Origin: an uncultured Angelakisella sp.
Lineage (GTDB): Bacteria > Bacillota > Clostridia > Oscillospirales > Ruminococcaceae
Direction: 5' to 3'
DNA length: 14,797 bases
Assembly: GCA_904420255.1 (NCBI GenBank)
Contig: CAJFUT010000269.1
Location: 1 to 14,797 of the forward strand
Under the pieces are notes generated by a model, which saw only the letters and a program-made list of their open reading frames with translations, was not told the DNA's origin and did no database searches. Positions 1 through 6,049 of the stretch are shown here, piece after piece (position 1 is the first letter of the stretch; each line of letters begins with the position of its first letter). Made by a program: the position numbers and the translations under genes.

Positions 1-368
1 CCCCCCGCCGCCAGCACCCGGCTCTGGAGATAGCTGTAGGTGGCGTAGATGGAGGGGTCCCCCAGGTTCAGCATGGCCACGTCCCGGCCGGAATCCAGCA
101 CCTCCATCACCTGGGCGGCGGCCCGGTCGTGGCTCCGGTCCAGGGCCTCCCGGTCCCGGAGCATGGGGAAATCCAGCCGGAGAAGCTCCTTCCCCGCCGC
201 CTCCGGCACCGCCCGGCTGGCGATCTCCCAGGCCAGGATCCGCCCGGAACCGGAAACCGGCGCCGCCAGCACCGGGCAGGCCCGGATGATTTCCGCCGCC
301 CGGAGGGTCACCAGCCCCGGGTCCCCGGGGCCCACCCCCACGCCGTATAAAATCCCTTTTCGGTTCAT
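1..368 (-). CDS. cbiL: Precorrin-2 / cobalt-factor II C20-methyltransferase (CbiL), N-terminal part
   Basis: The gene starts here and runs off the left edge, so only the first 122 codons are visible. The protein should transfer a methyl group from S-adenosylmethionine to C20 of cobalt-factor II (precorrin-2) in anaerobic cobalamin synthesis, in the cytoplasm. The sequence shows the tetrapyrrole-methylase start LYGVGVGPGDP (residues 7-17), a family-typical DFPML (66-70), and the second SAM-pocket motif NLGDPSIYATY (101-111). The order and spacing of these match the CbiL/CobI branch better than the other corrin methylases. The ATG at 366-368 overlaps the cbiD stop by four bases (ATGA), so translation is probably coupled. 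The cbiD-cbiL order and the upstream cobalamin riboswitch support the pathway. The remaining doubt is the missing C-terminal half. Confidence 0.9.
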   Translation of the reverse strand, partial: MNRKGILYGVGVGPGDPGLVTLRAAEIIRACPVLAAPVSGSGRILAWEIASRAVPEAAGKELLRLDFPMLRDREALDRSHDRAAAQVMEVLDSGRDVAMLNLGDPSIYATYSYLQSRVLAAG

Positions 369-1537
369 GGCTTTTCCTCCCGTGATGTTTTTTCCCCCAC
401 CAATTCCCGGAGAAGCTCCCGCGCCTCCCCCGCCAGGATCAGCATCCTCCGCTCCTGGGTGTAGACCAGGACGCCGGTGCGGACCCCATCCCCGGCCCGG
501 CGGCGGAGCACCTCCGCCATCCGCTCCCCCAGGGAGCGGAGCACCGGCTCCAGCAGCCCCGCCTCCTCCAGGATATCCAGGGCGGCGGGGGTGGTGGGGG
601 CCGCCATCAGCCTCCGGGCGGTTTCGGTCCCCGCCCCCATGAGGGCGGCGTGGGCGGTCATCAGCTCCATCCGGCAGTCCCCCTGGCGGGAGTGGGTGTT
701 CATGATCCCCCCCGCCAGCTTCACCAGCTTCCCCATGTGCCCCGCCACCAGGATCCGGTCAAAGCCCAGCTCCAGGGCAGCGTCCAGGGCCTCCCCCAGG
801 AAGTTTCCGTACTTCACCGCCAGGCGGTCGGGGACCTTCTCCATCTCCCGGAGGAAATCCCGGCCGTAGTTGCCGGGGGTCAGCACCACCCCCCGCTCCC
901 CGGCTGCCGCCAGCACCCGCAGCTCCGCCCGGATGGTGGCGGTGAGGGCCCCCTGGCTCATGGGCTCCACGATGCCGCTGGTGCCCAGAATGGAGATGCC
1001 CCCCCGGATACCCAGCCGGGGGTTGAAGGTGCGCCGGGCCAGCTCCTCCCCGCCGGGCACCGAGATGGTCACCGCCAGGGCGCCGGAAAAGCCCGCCTTC
1101 CCGGCGGCGGCTTCCACCCCCTCCCGGATCATCTCCCGGGGGACCCGGTTGATGGCGGCCGCCCCCACCGGCTGCTCCAGCCCCGGCAGGGTGACCCGGC
1201 CCACCCCCTCTCCGCCGTCCAGCAGGACCCGGACCCCCTCCCCGCCCTCCTCGGCGATCCGCACCGAGGCGAAGACCAGGGCGCCGTGGGTGACGTCGGG
1301 GTCGTCCCCGGCGTCCTTGCGGACGCCGCACCGCACCTCCCCCGGGCGGCGGAGGACCTCCTCCACCGGCAGCTCCAGGGCCACCCCGGCGGGGGTGGTG
1401 AGCCGGGAAACCGGCACCTCCTCCCCAGTGAGGAGCATCCAGGCGGCGGCCTGGGCCGCGGCGGCGGCGCAGCTCCCGGTGGTATAGCCGCACCGCAGCC
1501 GCTTCCCCTCCACGGTGACATAACGCTCCAGCCTCAC
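365..1537 (-). CDS. cbiD: Cobalt-precorrin-5B C1-methyltransferase (CbiD)
   Basis: CbiD methylates C1 of cobalt-precorrin-5B in the anaerobic cobalamin pathway. The protein opens with the family signature GYTTGSC at residues 17-23, followed by AAAAAQAAAWMLLTG. It also holds GDDPDVTHGA and, further on, the glycine-rich segment GIRGGISILGTSGIVEPMS; both match CbiD. I place the start at the GTG at 1535-1537, giving 390 residues, close to the usual family length. That GTG has a strong Shine-Dalgarno (GGGAGG) just upstream, and family members begin with a short segment like the one it gives. An ATG at 1678 lies in frame, but it would add 47 residues of low-complexity sequence translated from the riboswitch terminator region, so I reject it. 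The gene is first in its operon, under the riboswitch, and overlaps cbiL by four bases. Confidence 0.95.
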   Translation of the reverse strand: MRLERYVTVEGKRLRCGYTTGSCAAAAAQAAAWMLLTGEEVPVSRLTTPAGVALELPVEEVLRRPGEVRCGVRKDAGDDPDVTHGALVFASVRIAEEGGEGVRVLLDGGEGVGRVTLPGLEQPVGAAAINRVPREMIREGVEAAAGKAGFSGALAVTISVPGGEELARRTFNPRLGIRGGISILGTSGIVEPMSQGALTATIRAELRVLAAAGERGVVLTPGNYGRDFLREMEKVPDRLAVKYGNFLGEALDAALELGFDRILVAGHMGKLVKLAGGIMNTHSRQGDCRMELMTAHAALMGAGTETARRLMAAPTTPAALDILEEAGLLEPVLRSLGERMAEVLRRRAGDGVRTGVLVYTQERRMLILAGEARELLRELVGEKTSREEKP

Positions 1538-1580
1538 GGCTCTCCCTCCCTTCTCCCGCCGGCGGGGCCGGAAAATGGGG

Positions 1581-1608
1581 AAAAGGGAGCCCGCCAAGGC
1601 TCCCTTTT
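1581..1608 (-). terminator. Intrinsic terminator in the cobalamin-riboswitch leader
   Basis: A perfect 11-bp stem (1598-1608 with 1581-1591) encloses a six-base loop. On the minus strand it reads AAAAGGGAGCC, loop, GGCTCCCTTTT, followed by CCCCATTTT. It lies between the riboswitch aptamer and the cbiD start, so it is the likely expression platform: cobalamin binding would favour the hairpin and stop transcription before cbiD. The U-run is partly inside the stem, so strength is uncertain. I could not identify a convincing antiterminator by eye. Confidence 0.75.
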
Positions 1609-1694
1609 GAAAAACACGCGCCGGAAAGGGTCCGGCAGAAGGCTCCTCCGCCGGCCCCGGTCCCGCGCCCTTTCCCACCGAAAGACCCGCGCCC

Positions 1695-1857
1695 AGCCGC
1701 CGCGGCAGGTCTTCTGGCTGGTCATCCTCCTACCGGGCCCCCTCTTCCCGGCGGATCCCGCCAGTGAGGATGATCCAGGGCCCTTCGTCCGACATACAGC
1801 AGCGGGGGCTGCCACGGCTTCGCACCGTGTTCCCTTTTGACGCCCCGGGGGGCGGCC
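1695..1857 (-). promoter_or_regulatory. Cobalamin (AdoCbl) riboswitch aptamer
   Basis: On the minus strand the leader carries the conserved cobalamin aptamer blocks in the right order. First comes AAAAGGGAACACGGTGCGAA (about 1819-1838), then the GCAGCCCCCGCTGCTGTA block (about 1793-1810), then CACTGGCGGGAT (about 1755-1766). The B12 box AGCCAGAAGACCTGCC follows at 1704-1719. A six-pair closing helix is possible between 1851-1856 and 1696-1701. It lies directly upstream of cbiD with a terminator between, and downstream of a near-consensus promoter. This predicts repression of the cobalamin biosynthesis operon when adenosylcobalamin is plentiful. Boundaries are approximate. Confidence 0.93.
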
Positions 1858-1885
1858 GCAGCGGTTTTGATATTCTATTGCTCTT

Positions 1886-1914
1886 ATTGTATCCGTCCCG
1901 GGAGGGGTTGTCAA
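1886..1914 (-). promoter_or_regulatory. Sigma-70 promoter of the riboswitch-cbiD operon
   Basis: On the minus strand TTGACA (1909-1914) and TACAAT (1886-1891) are separated by exactly 17 bases, a near-perfect housekeeping promoter. The start of transcription would fall near 1879, about 25 bases before the riboswitch. It sits directly after the stop codon of the upstream ATPase gene, so the cobalamin operon has its own promoter. Confidence 0.85.
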
Positions 1915-1925
1915 GAAACGGCGGA

Positions 1926-2702
1926 TCACCGGGTGAAGAAATACCGCTCCTTCCCCTCCACCGTCACCCGGCAGGCCCGCAGGCCGAACACCCGGTCCAG
2001 GGTGCCCCGGTCCAGCACCTCCGCCGGGGTGCCGGCGTCCACCAGCCGCCCCGCCTCCATCACCGCCGCCCGGTGGGCCCATTCCAGGGCCTGGGGCAGG
2101 TCGTGGAGCACCACCGCCACCGCCCGGCCCCGGCCCGCCAGCCGGCGGAGCAGCTCCAGCAGCTCCAGCTGATGGCAGGGGTCCAGGTAGGTGGCGGGCT
2201 CGTCCAGCAGCACCAGGGGGGTATCCTGGGCCAGTGCCATGGCCAGGTATACCTTCTGGCGCTGCCCCCCGGAAAGCTCCGAAACGTTCCGCTCCCGGTA
2301 TTCCGACACCCCGGCCAGCTCCATGGCCTCCTCCACCGCCCGGCGGTCCGCCGGCGTCATCCGCCGGGGGTAGCCCAGGTAGGGGAACCGCCCGTGGGAA
2401 ACCAGGCTCCGCACCGGGATATTGCTCACCGGGCGGCCCTGGGGCAGGAGGGAAACCAGCCGGGCCAGCTCCTTGCGGGGGATGGAGGAAAGCTCCCGCC
2501 CCTCCAGGAGGATGGAGCCCCCCATGGGCTCCATGAGCCGGGCGCAGAGGCGCAGCAGGGTGGATTTGCCGCAGCCGTTGGGCCCCAGGAGGGCGGTGAC
2601 CTCCCCCCGGCGCAGCTCCAGGGTGACGTCCTCCACCACCGCCCGGCCCCGGTATCCCCCGGAAACACCCCGGAGGGAAAGGATGGCGTCCTGTGGGCTC
2701 AT
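1926..2702 (-). CDS. ABC transporter ATP-binding protein, FecE/BtuD-like
   Basis: This is the 258-residue ATPase subunit of a metal-chelate or corrinoid importer. It has a Walker A motif GPNGCGKST (40-48), a Q-loop glutamine (LLPQ, Q88), the signature LSGGQ (143-147), Walker B VLLDEP (164-169) and a switch histidine (H200 in VVLHD). The segment RFPYLG and the overall length are typical of the FecE/FhuC/BtuD group. The start ATG overlaps the permease stop by four bases (ATGA), so the two are translationally coupled. The protein acts on the inner face of the membrane and powers the permease encoded just upstream. The riboswitch-controlled cobalamin genes immediately downstream suggest a corrinoid substrate, but sequence alone does not separate this from iron-siderophore or heme import, so I give no gene symbol. 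Confidence 0.9.
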   Translation of the reverse strand: MSPQDAILSLRGVSGGYRGRAVVEDVTLELRRGEVTALLGPNGCGKSTLLRLCARLMEPMGGSILLEGRELSSIPRKELARLVSLLPQGRPVSNIPVRSLVSHGRFPYLGYPRRMTPADRRAVEEAMELAGVSEYRERNVSELSGGQRQKVYLAMALAQDTPLVLLDEPATYLDPCHQLELLELLRRLAGRGRAVAVVLHDLPQALEWAHRAAVMEAGRLVDAGTPAEVLDRGTLDRVFGLRACRVTVEGKERYFFTR

Positions 2703-3727
2703 CGGCGGTGCCTCCTTTCCCGCAGGAGGAGCCAGAGGAAAAACGGCCCTCCCAGAAAGTTCAAGAGAATCCCCACCGGCAGCTCATAGGGGGCGAAAAG
2801 CAGGCGGCTCAAAAGGTCGCAGAACAGCACAAAGGAGGCCCCCAGCAGGGCCGCCGCCGGCACCAGAAGCCGGTTGTCCTCCCCGGTGAAAAACCGGGCG
2901 GCGTGGGGGACGATGAGGCCCACAAACCCCAGCAGCCCCCCGATGCTGACGGCGCCCCCCGCCAGCACCGCCGCCGCCGCGATGAGGAGCAGCCGGCACC
3001 GCCCCACCGAAAGGCCCAGGGTCCGGGCGGTTTCCTCCCCCAGGGCCAGGATGTTCATGTCATAGCTGAGGAGGAGGGCCAGCAGCAGCCCCCCCAGGAT
3101 ATACCAGGCGGCGAAGCGGATCCCCGCCATGGTGACCCCGGAAAAGCCCCCCACCAGGAAGGTGCTCATGCCGGTCCAGGCGTCGGGGACCAGGGTGGCG
3201 ATGGCGTCGGAGCCGGCGCTGAAAAAGCCGCTCACCGCCACCCCCGCCAGGACGATGGTGATTCGGGAGGCCCCGGTGGAGGCCGCCAGCAGGTAGATCA
3301 CCCCGCAGGCCAGCAGCGCCCCGGCGAAGGCGGCCAGGGGCACCACATCCCACCGCCCCGGCCAGACCACCGCCGCAATCAGGACAAACAGGCCGCTGCC
3401 GGAATTGACCCCGATGATATTGGGGCCCGCCAGGGGGTTGCCCAGCACCGACTGGAGCACCACGCCGCTCACCGCCAGGGCGGCCCCCACCAGGATGGCG
3501 GCCAGCACCCGGGGCAGCCGGGAATAGAGGATGATGGCCTGGGATTCCCAGGGGACCTCCCCGCCGAAGAGGGCGGAAACCACCTCCCTCAGGGGGACCC
3601 GCACCGACCCCAGGCAGATGGAGGCCAGGGCCGTCACCGCCAGCAGGAGGAAAAGGACCGCCAGCAGCAGCGCCCCTCCCTTAATCCCCCATGACCTGGG
3701 GGTAGAGGATTTCGGCAAGATATTCAT
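2699..3727 (-). CDS. ABC transporter permease, FecCD/BtuC family
   Basis: This is a very hydrophobic 342-residue protein with about ten membrane segments, the usual size and make-up of FecCD-type permeases. Family marks include SRLPRVLAAILVGAALAVSG (69-88), LQSVLGNPLAGPNIIGVNSG (91-110), GLLGFVGLIVPHAARF (264-279) and the C-terminal ELPVGI (315-320). It would form the membrane channel for an iron-chelate, heme or corrinoid substrate. The ATG at 3725-3727 lies inside the end of the lipoprotein gene, a 47-base overlap with only a G-rich ribosome binding site (GGGGGGAAAG). A better AAGGGAGG motif sits right after the lipoprotein stop, but only CTG codons follow it closely. The true start may therefore be about 18 codons later and non-ATG. 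The gene is coupled to the ATPase gene downstream. Confidence 0.9.
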   Translation of the reverse strand: MNILPKSSTPRSWGIKGGALLLAVLFLLLAVTALASICLGSVRVPLREVVSALFGGEVPWESQAIILYSRLPRVLAAILVGAALAVSGVVLQSVLGNPLAGPNIIGVNSGSGLFVLIAAVVWPGRWDVVPLAAFAGALLACGVIYLLAASTGASRITIVLAGVAVSGFFSAGSDAIATLVPDAWTGMSTFLVGGFSGVTMAGIRFAAWYILGGLLLALLLSYDMNILALGEETARTLGLSVGRCRLLLIAAAAVLAGGAVSIGGLLGFVGLIVPHAARFFTGEDNRLLVPAAALLGASFVLFCDLLSRLLFAPYELPVGILLNFLGGPFFLWLLLRERRHRR

Positions 3728-4673
3728 AGCTTTCCCCCCATCTGGCGTTGGGCTTATAGTGGAACAGGTCGCTGGGCAGGATGACGTACCGGTCGTTTTG
3801 GACCGCCGAAAGGCTGTTCCAGGCGGGGTTTGCCTGGATCCCCGCCGCCAGGGCGTCCAGGGCCTTCTGGGTGTCCTTCCCCATGATGGTGACGAAGATA
3901 TAATCCGGGTCCTCGGCGATGATCTCCTCCATACTCAGGTCCTCCAGGAGGCTGGGGTGGTCGTCGGCGATGTTGTGGGCCCCCAGCTCGTGGAGGATCA
4001 CCCCCGCCAGGTTGTCCATCCCCTTGGCCTTGGCCCCGCTGGAATAGGCCCGGATCAGCAGCACCTTGGGGCCCTCCTGGCCCTGGACCTTCTCCACCAC
4101 CGCCCGGGCCTGCTCCTCCACCGCCAGGGCGTTCTGCTCATAAAGGTCCGCCCGCCCGGTGATGTCGGTGCAGATCTTCATGGCGTCCACATAGTCCGAA
4201 AGGTAGTCCACCCGGAAGAAGGCGTGGGGGATGCCCGCGGCCTTCAGGGTTTGGGCCGCCTGGATATGCTCCGAGGTGTCGGCGGAGAGGAGGACAAAGT
4301 CCGGCGCCAGGGAGAGGACCAGCTCCAGGTTGGGGTTTTGGGTGGAGCCGATGATGGCCACCTCGTCCCCCAGGGGGAGCTGCCGCTCCTCAACGGCGTC
4401 GTCGGTGGTGCCCGCCAGGGTCCCCCCCGCCAGCACCCACATTTCGGCGAAGGAGCCGTAGAAGCTCACCACCCGCTGGGGGTTCTTTCCCACCGTCACC
4501 TGGTTCCCCAGGGCGTCGGTGAAGGTGACCGCGGCGTCCCCCGCCGGCGCCTCCTGAGAGGAACCCGCCCCTTCCGGGGCCTCCTGAGAGGCGGGGGCTT
4601 CCCCACCGGAGCAGCCGGCGGCCAGCAGCAGGACGGCAAGGCAGGCTGACAGCAGCCTGAGGGATAATTTCAT
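3681..4673 (-). CDS. ABC transporter substrate-binding lipoprotein (iron-chelate / corrinoid type)
   Basis: The 330-residue protein starts with a lipoprotein signal peptide: MKLSLR, a hydrophobic core, then a lipobox ending AAGC with the lipidated cysteine at 21. A low-complexity Ser/Glu/Ala/Pro/Gly linker (about 22-47) contains the SQEAP unit twice. The rest is a periplasmic-binding fold of the FepB/BtuF type: TDALGNQVTV-NPQRVVSF at the front, LAPDFVLLS in the middle, and a C-terminal FHYKPNARWGESYEYLAEIL. In a Gram-positive cell it would sit on the outer face of the membrane and hand ligand to the permease. The ATG at 4671-4673 has AAGGAAG upstream. A longer in-frame reading to 5012 would put the signal peptide in the middle, so I reject it. 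It is first in the importer operon. The ligand is not clear: corrinoid by neighbourhood, iron chelate or heme by family. Confidence 0.88.
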   Translation of the reverse strand: MKLSLRLLSACLAVLLLAAGCSGGEAPASQEAPEGAGSSQEAPAGDAAVTFTDALGNQVTVGKNPQRVVSFYGSFAEMWVLAGGTLAGTTDDAVEERQLPLGDEVAIIGSTQNPNLELVLSLAPDFVLLSADTSEHIQAAQTLKAAGIPHAFFRVDYLSDYVDAMKICTDITGRADLYEQNALAVEEQARAVVEKVQGQEGPKVLLIRAYSSGAKAKGMDNLAGVILHELGAHNIADDHPSLLEDLSMEEIIAEDPDYIFVTIMGKDTQKALDALAAGIQANPAWNSLSAVQNDRYVILPSDLFHYKPNARWGESYEYLAEILYPQVMGD

Positions 4674-4730
4674 AAAAACGCTTCCTTTCCCAGATGGTTC
4701 CGCCGCCGTGGCGCCGGAGAAACTTTTTCT

Positions 4731-4759
4731 ATCATAGAGGAAAAACAGGAAAAAGTAAA
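4731..4759 (-). promoter_or_regulatory. Promoter of the ABC importer operon
   Basis: On the minus strand TTTACT (4754-4759) and TATGAT (4731-4736) are 17 bases apart. The predicted leader to the lipoprotein start at 4673 is only about 50 bases, too short for a cobalamin riboswitch, and no B12 box is present. The importer is therefore not riboswitch-controlled at this promoter. Confidence 0.6.
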
Positions 4760-4792
4760 CCCCCGGCCGCCTTGCCCTTTCCCCCGGGGTGT

Positions 4793-4880
4793 AGTAGAAT
4801 AGCCTTATGAAGGCTGTTCCCCTTTTATTTCCAGCCCCTTTCCCCACCCCCCTGGGGACGGCCGGAGAGAGTGGGGGAAG
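4793..4880 (+). repeat. Bipartite palindromic repeat, copy A (degenerate)
   Basis: This copy resembles the two copies at 13026-13106 and 13141-13209. Its first hairpin pairs GAATAGCCTT (4797-4806) with AAGGCTGTTC (4810-4819), with one G-U pair. A T-rich joint CCTTTTATTT follows. The second hairpin pairs CTTTCCCCAC (4838-4847) with GTGGGGGAAG (4871-4880). A promoter-like pair, TTGCCC (4772-4777) and TAGAAT (4795-4800) 17 bases apart, overlaps its left end and would read toward the gene at 4921. Nothing else is evident between 4760 and 4920. Confidence 0.6.
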
Positions 4881-4920
4881 ATGACTTTTCTCCCCGCGGG
4901 GAAGAAAGGAGAGGGTTGCT

Positions 4921-5295
4921 GTGATCTGCTGGAGGGAGCTGGGGGAATCGCTGGCCGAAGCCTTCCCCGGCTGGGAGGCCGCGCCGGCGGAAAACCGCCT
5001 TGTCCTGACCAAAGGCCCTTACCGGGTGGAGGTGTGGGAGGACACCGTTTCCCTTTTCTGTAAGGCCCGCCTCTGGACCCGCAGCCCCGGGGCCGGCTGG
5101 AGGACCTTCCTCCTCCCCGCCGCCCACTGCCACCCGGAATCGGAGGCGGAAATCCGGGATGCCGCGGCCTGGTACCTGGAAAATGCCGCTTCTCTGGGGG
5201 AGGCGGCCCTCCGGCGGCGGGCCAGGAGACAGATCCTCCTGGGGGTGCTGGCGGTGGCCCTGGGGATCCTCCTGGGGCTGCTGTGGCTGCCCTGA
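4921..5295 (+). CDS. Hypothetical small tail-anchored membrane protein
   Basis: I do not recognise this 124-residue protein. It starts at a GTG with an excellent ribosome binding site (AAGGAGAGG, about eight bases away). The N-terminal ~95 residues look soluble and mixed in character, with four tryptophans and three cysteines (Cys3, Cys47, Cys70). A basic patch RRRARR (98-103) then precedes one membrane helix at about 105-123 at the very end. The basic patch predicts a cytoplasmic N-terminal domain anchored by its tail. The gene stands alone, between a palindromic repeat with promoter-like hexamers and a shared terminator-like inverted repeat. The strong ribosome binding site, plausible topology and lack of a competing frame argue it is real. 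An ATG at 4881 opens a different frame that I regard as spurious. Confidence 0.65.
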   Translation: MICWRELGESLAEAFPGWEAAPAENRLVLTKGPYRVEVWEDTVSLFCKARLWTRSPGAGWRTFLLPAAHCHPESEAEIRDAAAWYLENAASLGEAALRRRARRQILLGVLAVALGILLGLLWLP

Positions 5296-5338
5296 GGGCC
5301 CCGGCAGGCAAAAACCGGTAGGCGCGGCAGGGCCCTCA
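5293..5338. terminator. Inverted repeat between convergent genes, containing both stop codons
   Basis: TGAGGGCCC (5293-5301) and GGGCCCTCA (5330-5338) form a perfect 9-bp inverted repeat with a 28-base interior. Each arm begins with the TGA stop codon of one of the two convergent genes. It is placed where a bidirectional terminator is expected. No U-run follows on either strand, so it is not a canonical intrinsic terminator. Confidence 0.4.
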
Positions 5339-5917
5339 AAGGAAAAGGGACACGGCGCAATAGACCAGCAGCAGGGCCATGACGGTGTTCACCACCCGGG
5401 CATAGCGGGAAAAGAGCCGCCTGAAAAGGGACCCGAAGGCGCACCAGCAGAGGGTGAAGGCAAAGCCGATGAAGGCCAGCAGCAGGGCAAAGCCCAGGAG
5501 GGCCGCCGGCTGGCCGCTGTAATGGGGGAGGATGTAGGCCTCCATGGACATGATGCCGTATATGTAGATTTTGGGGTTGACGAACTGGAGCAGCAGCCCG
5601 GAAAGGAAGCCCCCCGCCGGGCCCCCCTCCCCCAGCTCTTCGGAGCCGCGGAAGGTTTCCCAGGCCAGATAAAGCATATAGGCCGCTCCCGCCGCCAGCA
5701 TAAAGGGCCTGACCCTGGGGAGAAAGGCGGAAAGCAGGCTGCAGAAAACGGCGCACAGCGCCATGACCAGGGAAAAGCCGCACCAGATGCCCAGGTTGAA
5801 GGGGAGGGCCCGCAAAAAGCCCTTCCGGCTGCCGTTGGACATGGAGAGGATGTTGTTGGGGCCGGGGGTCGCGGCGGTGACCACCGCGTAGGTGAGAAAC
5901 AGGTGCCACTGGAACAT
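5336..5917 (-). CDS. LysE/RhtB-family amino-acid exporter
   Basis: This 193-residue, very hydrophobic protein has about six membrane segments. It carries the family's hallmark TPGPNN at 17-22, an LPFNLGIWCGF segment (38-48), and QFVNPKIYIYGIM (111-123), which is typical of the LysE/RhtB superfamily and resembles the cysteine/O-acetylserine exporter branch (EamB/YfiK). It would export an amino acid or a derivative across the cytoplasmic membrane; the exact substrate cannot be read from sequence. The ATG at 5915-5917 has GAGGAGG eight bases upstream. It is transcribed divergently from an XRE-cupin regulator with a shared control region, so that protein probably controls it. Confidence 0.87.
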   Translation of the reverse strand: MFQWHLFLTYAVVTAATPGPNNILSMSNGSRKGFLRALPFNLGIWCGFSLVMALCAVFCSLLSAFLPRVRPFMLAAGAAYMLYLAWETFRGSEELGEGGPAGGFLSGLLLQFVNPKIYIYGIMSMEAYILPHYSGQPAALLGFALLLAFIGFAFTLCWCAFGSLFRRLFSRYARVVNTVMALLLVYCAVSLFL

Positions 5918-5991
5918 ACCGTTTGCCTCCTCATGCAGTCTGCCGGCAGGCGGCCGGAGCGGCCGCCGCCCATGTGTCCGAAGTTCTATCC

Positions 5992-6020
5992 TTTATATTG
6001 TATTGTTGTATCATTATATT
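5992..6020 (+). promoter_or_regulatory. Promoter of the XRE-cupin gene, overlapping the exporter promoter
   Basis: On the plus strand TTTATA (5992-5997) and TATATT (6015-6020) are 17 bases apart. Each hexamer abuts or overlaps an element of the exporter promoter on the other strand, so the two promoters face each other across the same DNA. The 9-base direct repeat TTATATTGT lies at 5993-6001 and 6014-6022, exactly 21 bases apart, which suits two bound proteins on one helix face. This is a good candidate operator for the neighbouring regulator. Confidence 0.5.
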
Positions 6021-6025
6021 GTCAA
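5997..6025 (-). promoter_or_regulatory. Promoter of the LysE-family exporter gene
   Basis: On the minus strand TTGACA (6020-6025) and TACAAT (5997-6002) are exactly 17 bases apart, near consensus and the same two hexamers as the cobalamin-operon promoter. The predicted leader is about 75 bases. It overlaps the opposite-strand promoter of the regulator gene. Confidence 0.8.
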
Positions 6026-6049
6026 CCATTGGCAGCAAGGAGGCGCACG

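Noticed and set aside
1538..1678. N-terminal extension of CbiD
   Set aside because: The added residues are translated from the riboswitch terminator and leader. CbiD proteins start near the GTG at 1537, which has a good ribosome binding site.
4547..4592. Short direct repeat in the lipoprotein linker coding region
   Set aside because: It only encodes the repeated SQEAP unit of a low-complexity lipoprotein linker, a common feature.
4674..5012. N-terminal extension of the substrate-binding lipoprotein
   Set aside because: It would place the signal peptide internally and run across the promoter and the palindromic repeat.
5159..6049. In-frame 5' extension of the XRE-cupin gene to a 480-codon reading
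   Set aside because: It lies over the opposite-strand exporter gene, has low-complexity content, and the ATG at 6050 has a perfect ribosome binding site and begins a normal helix-turn-helix domain.
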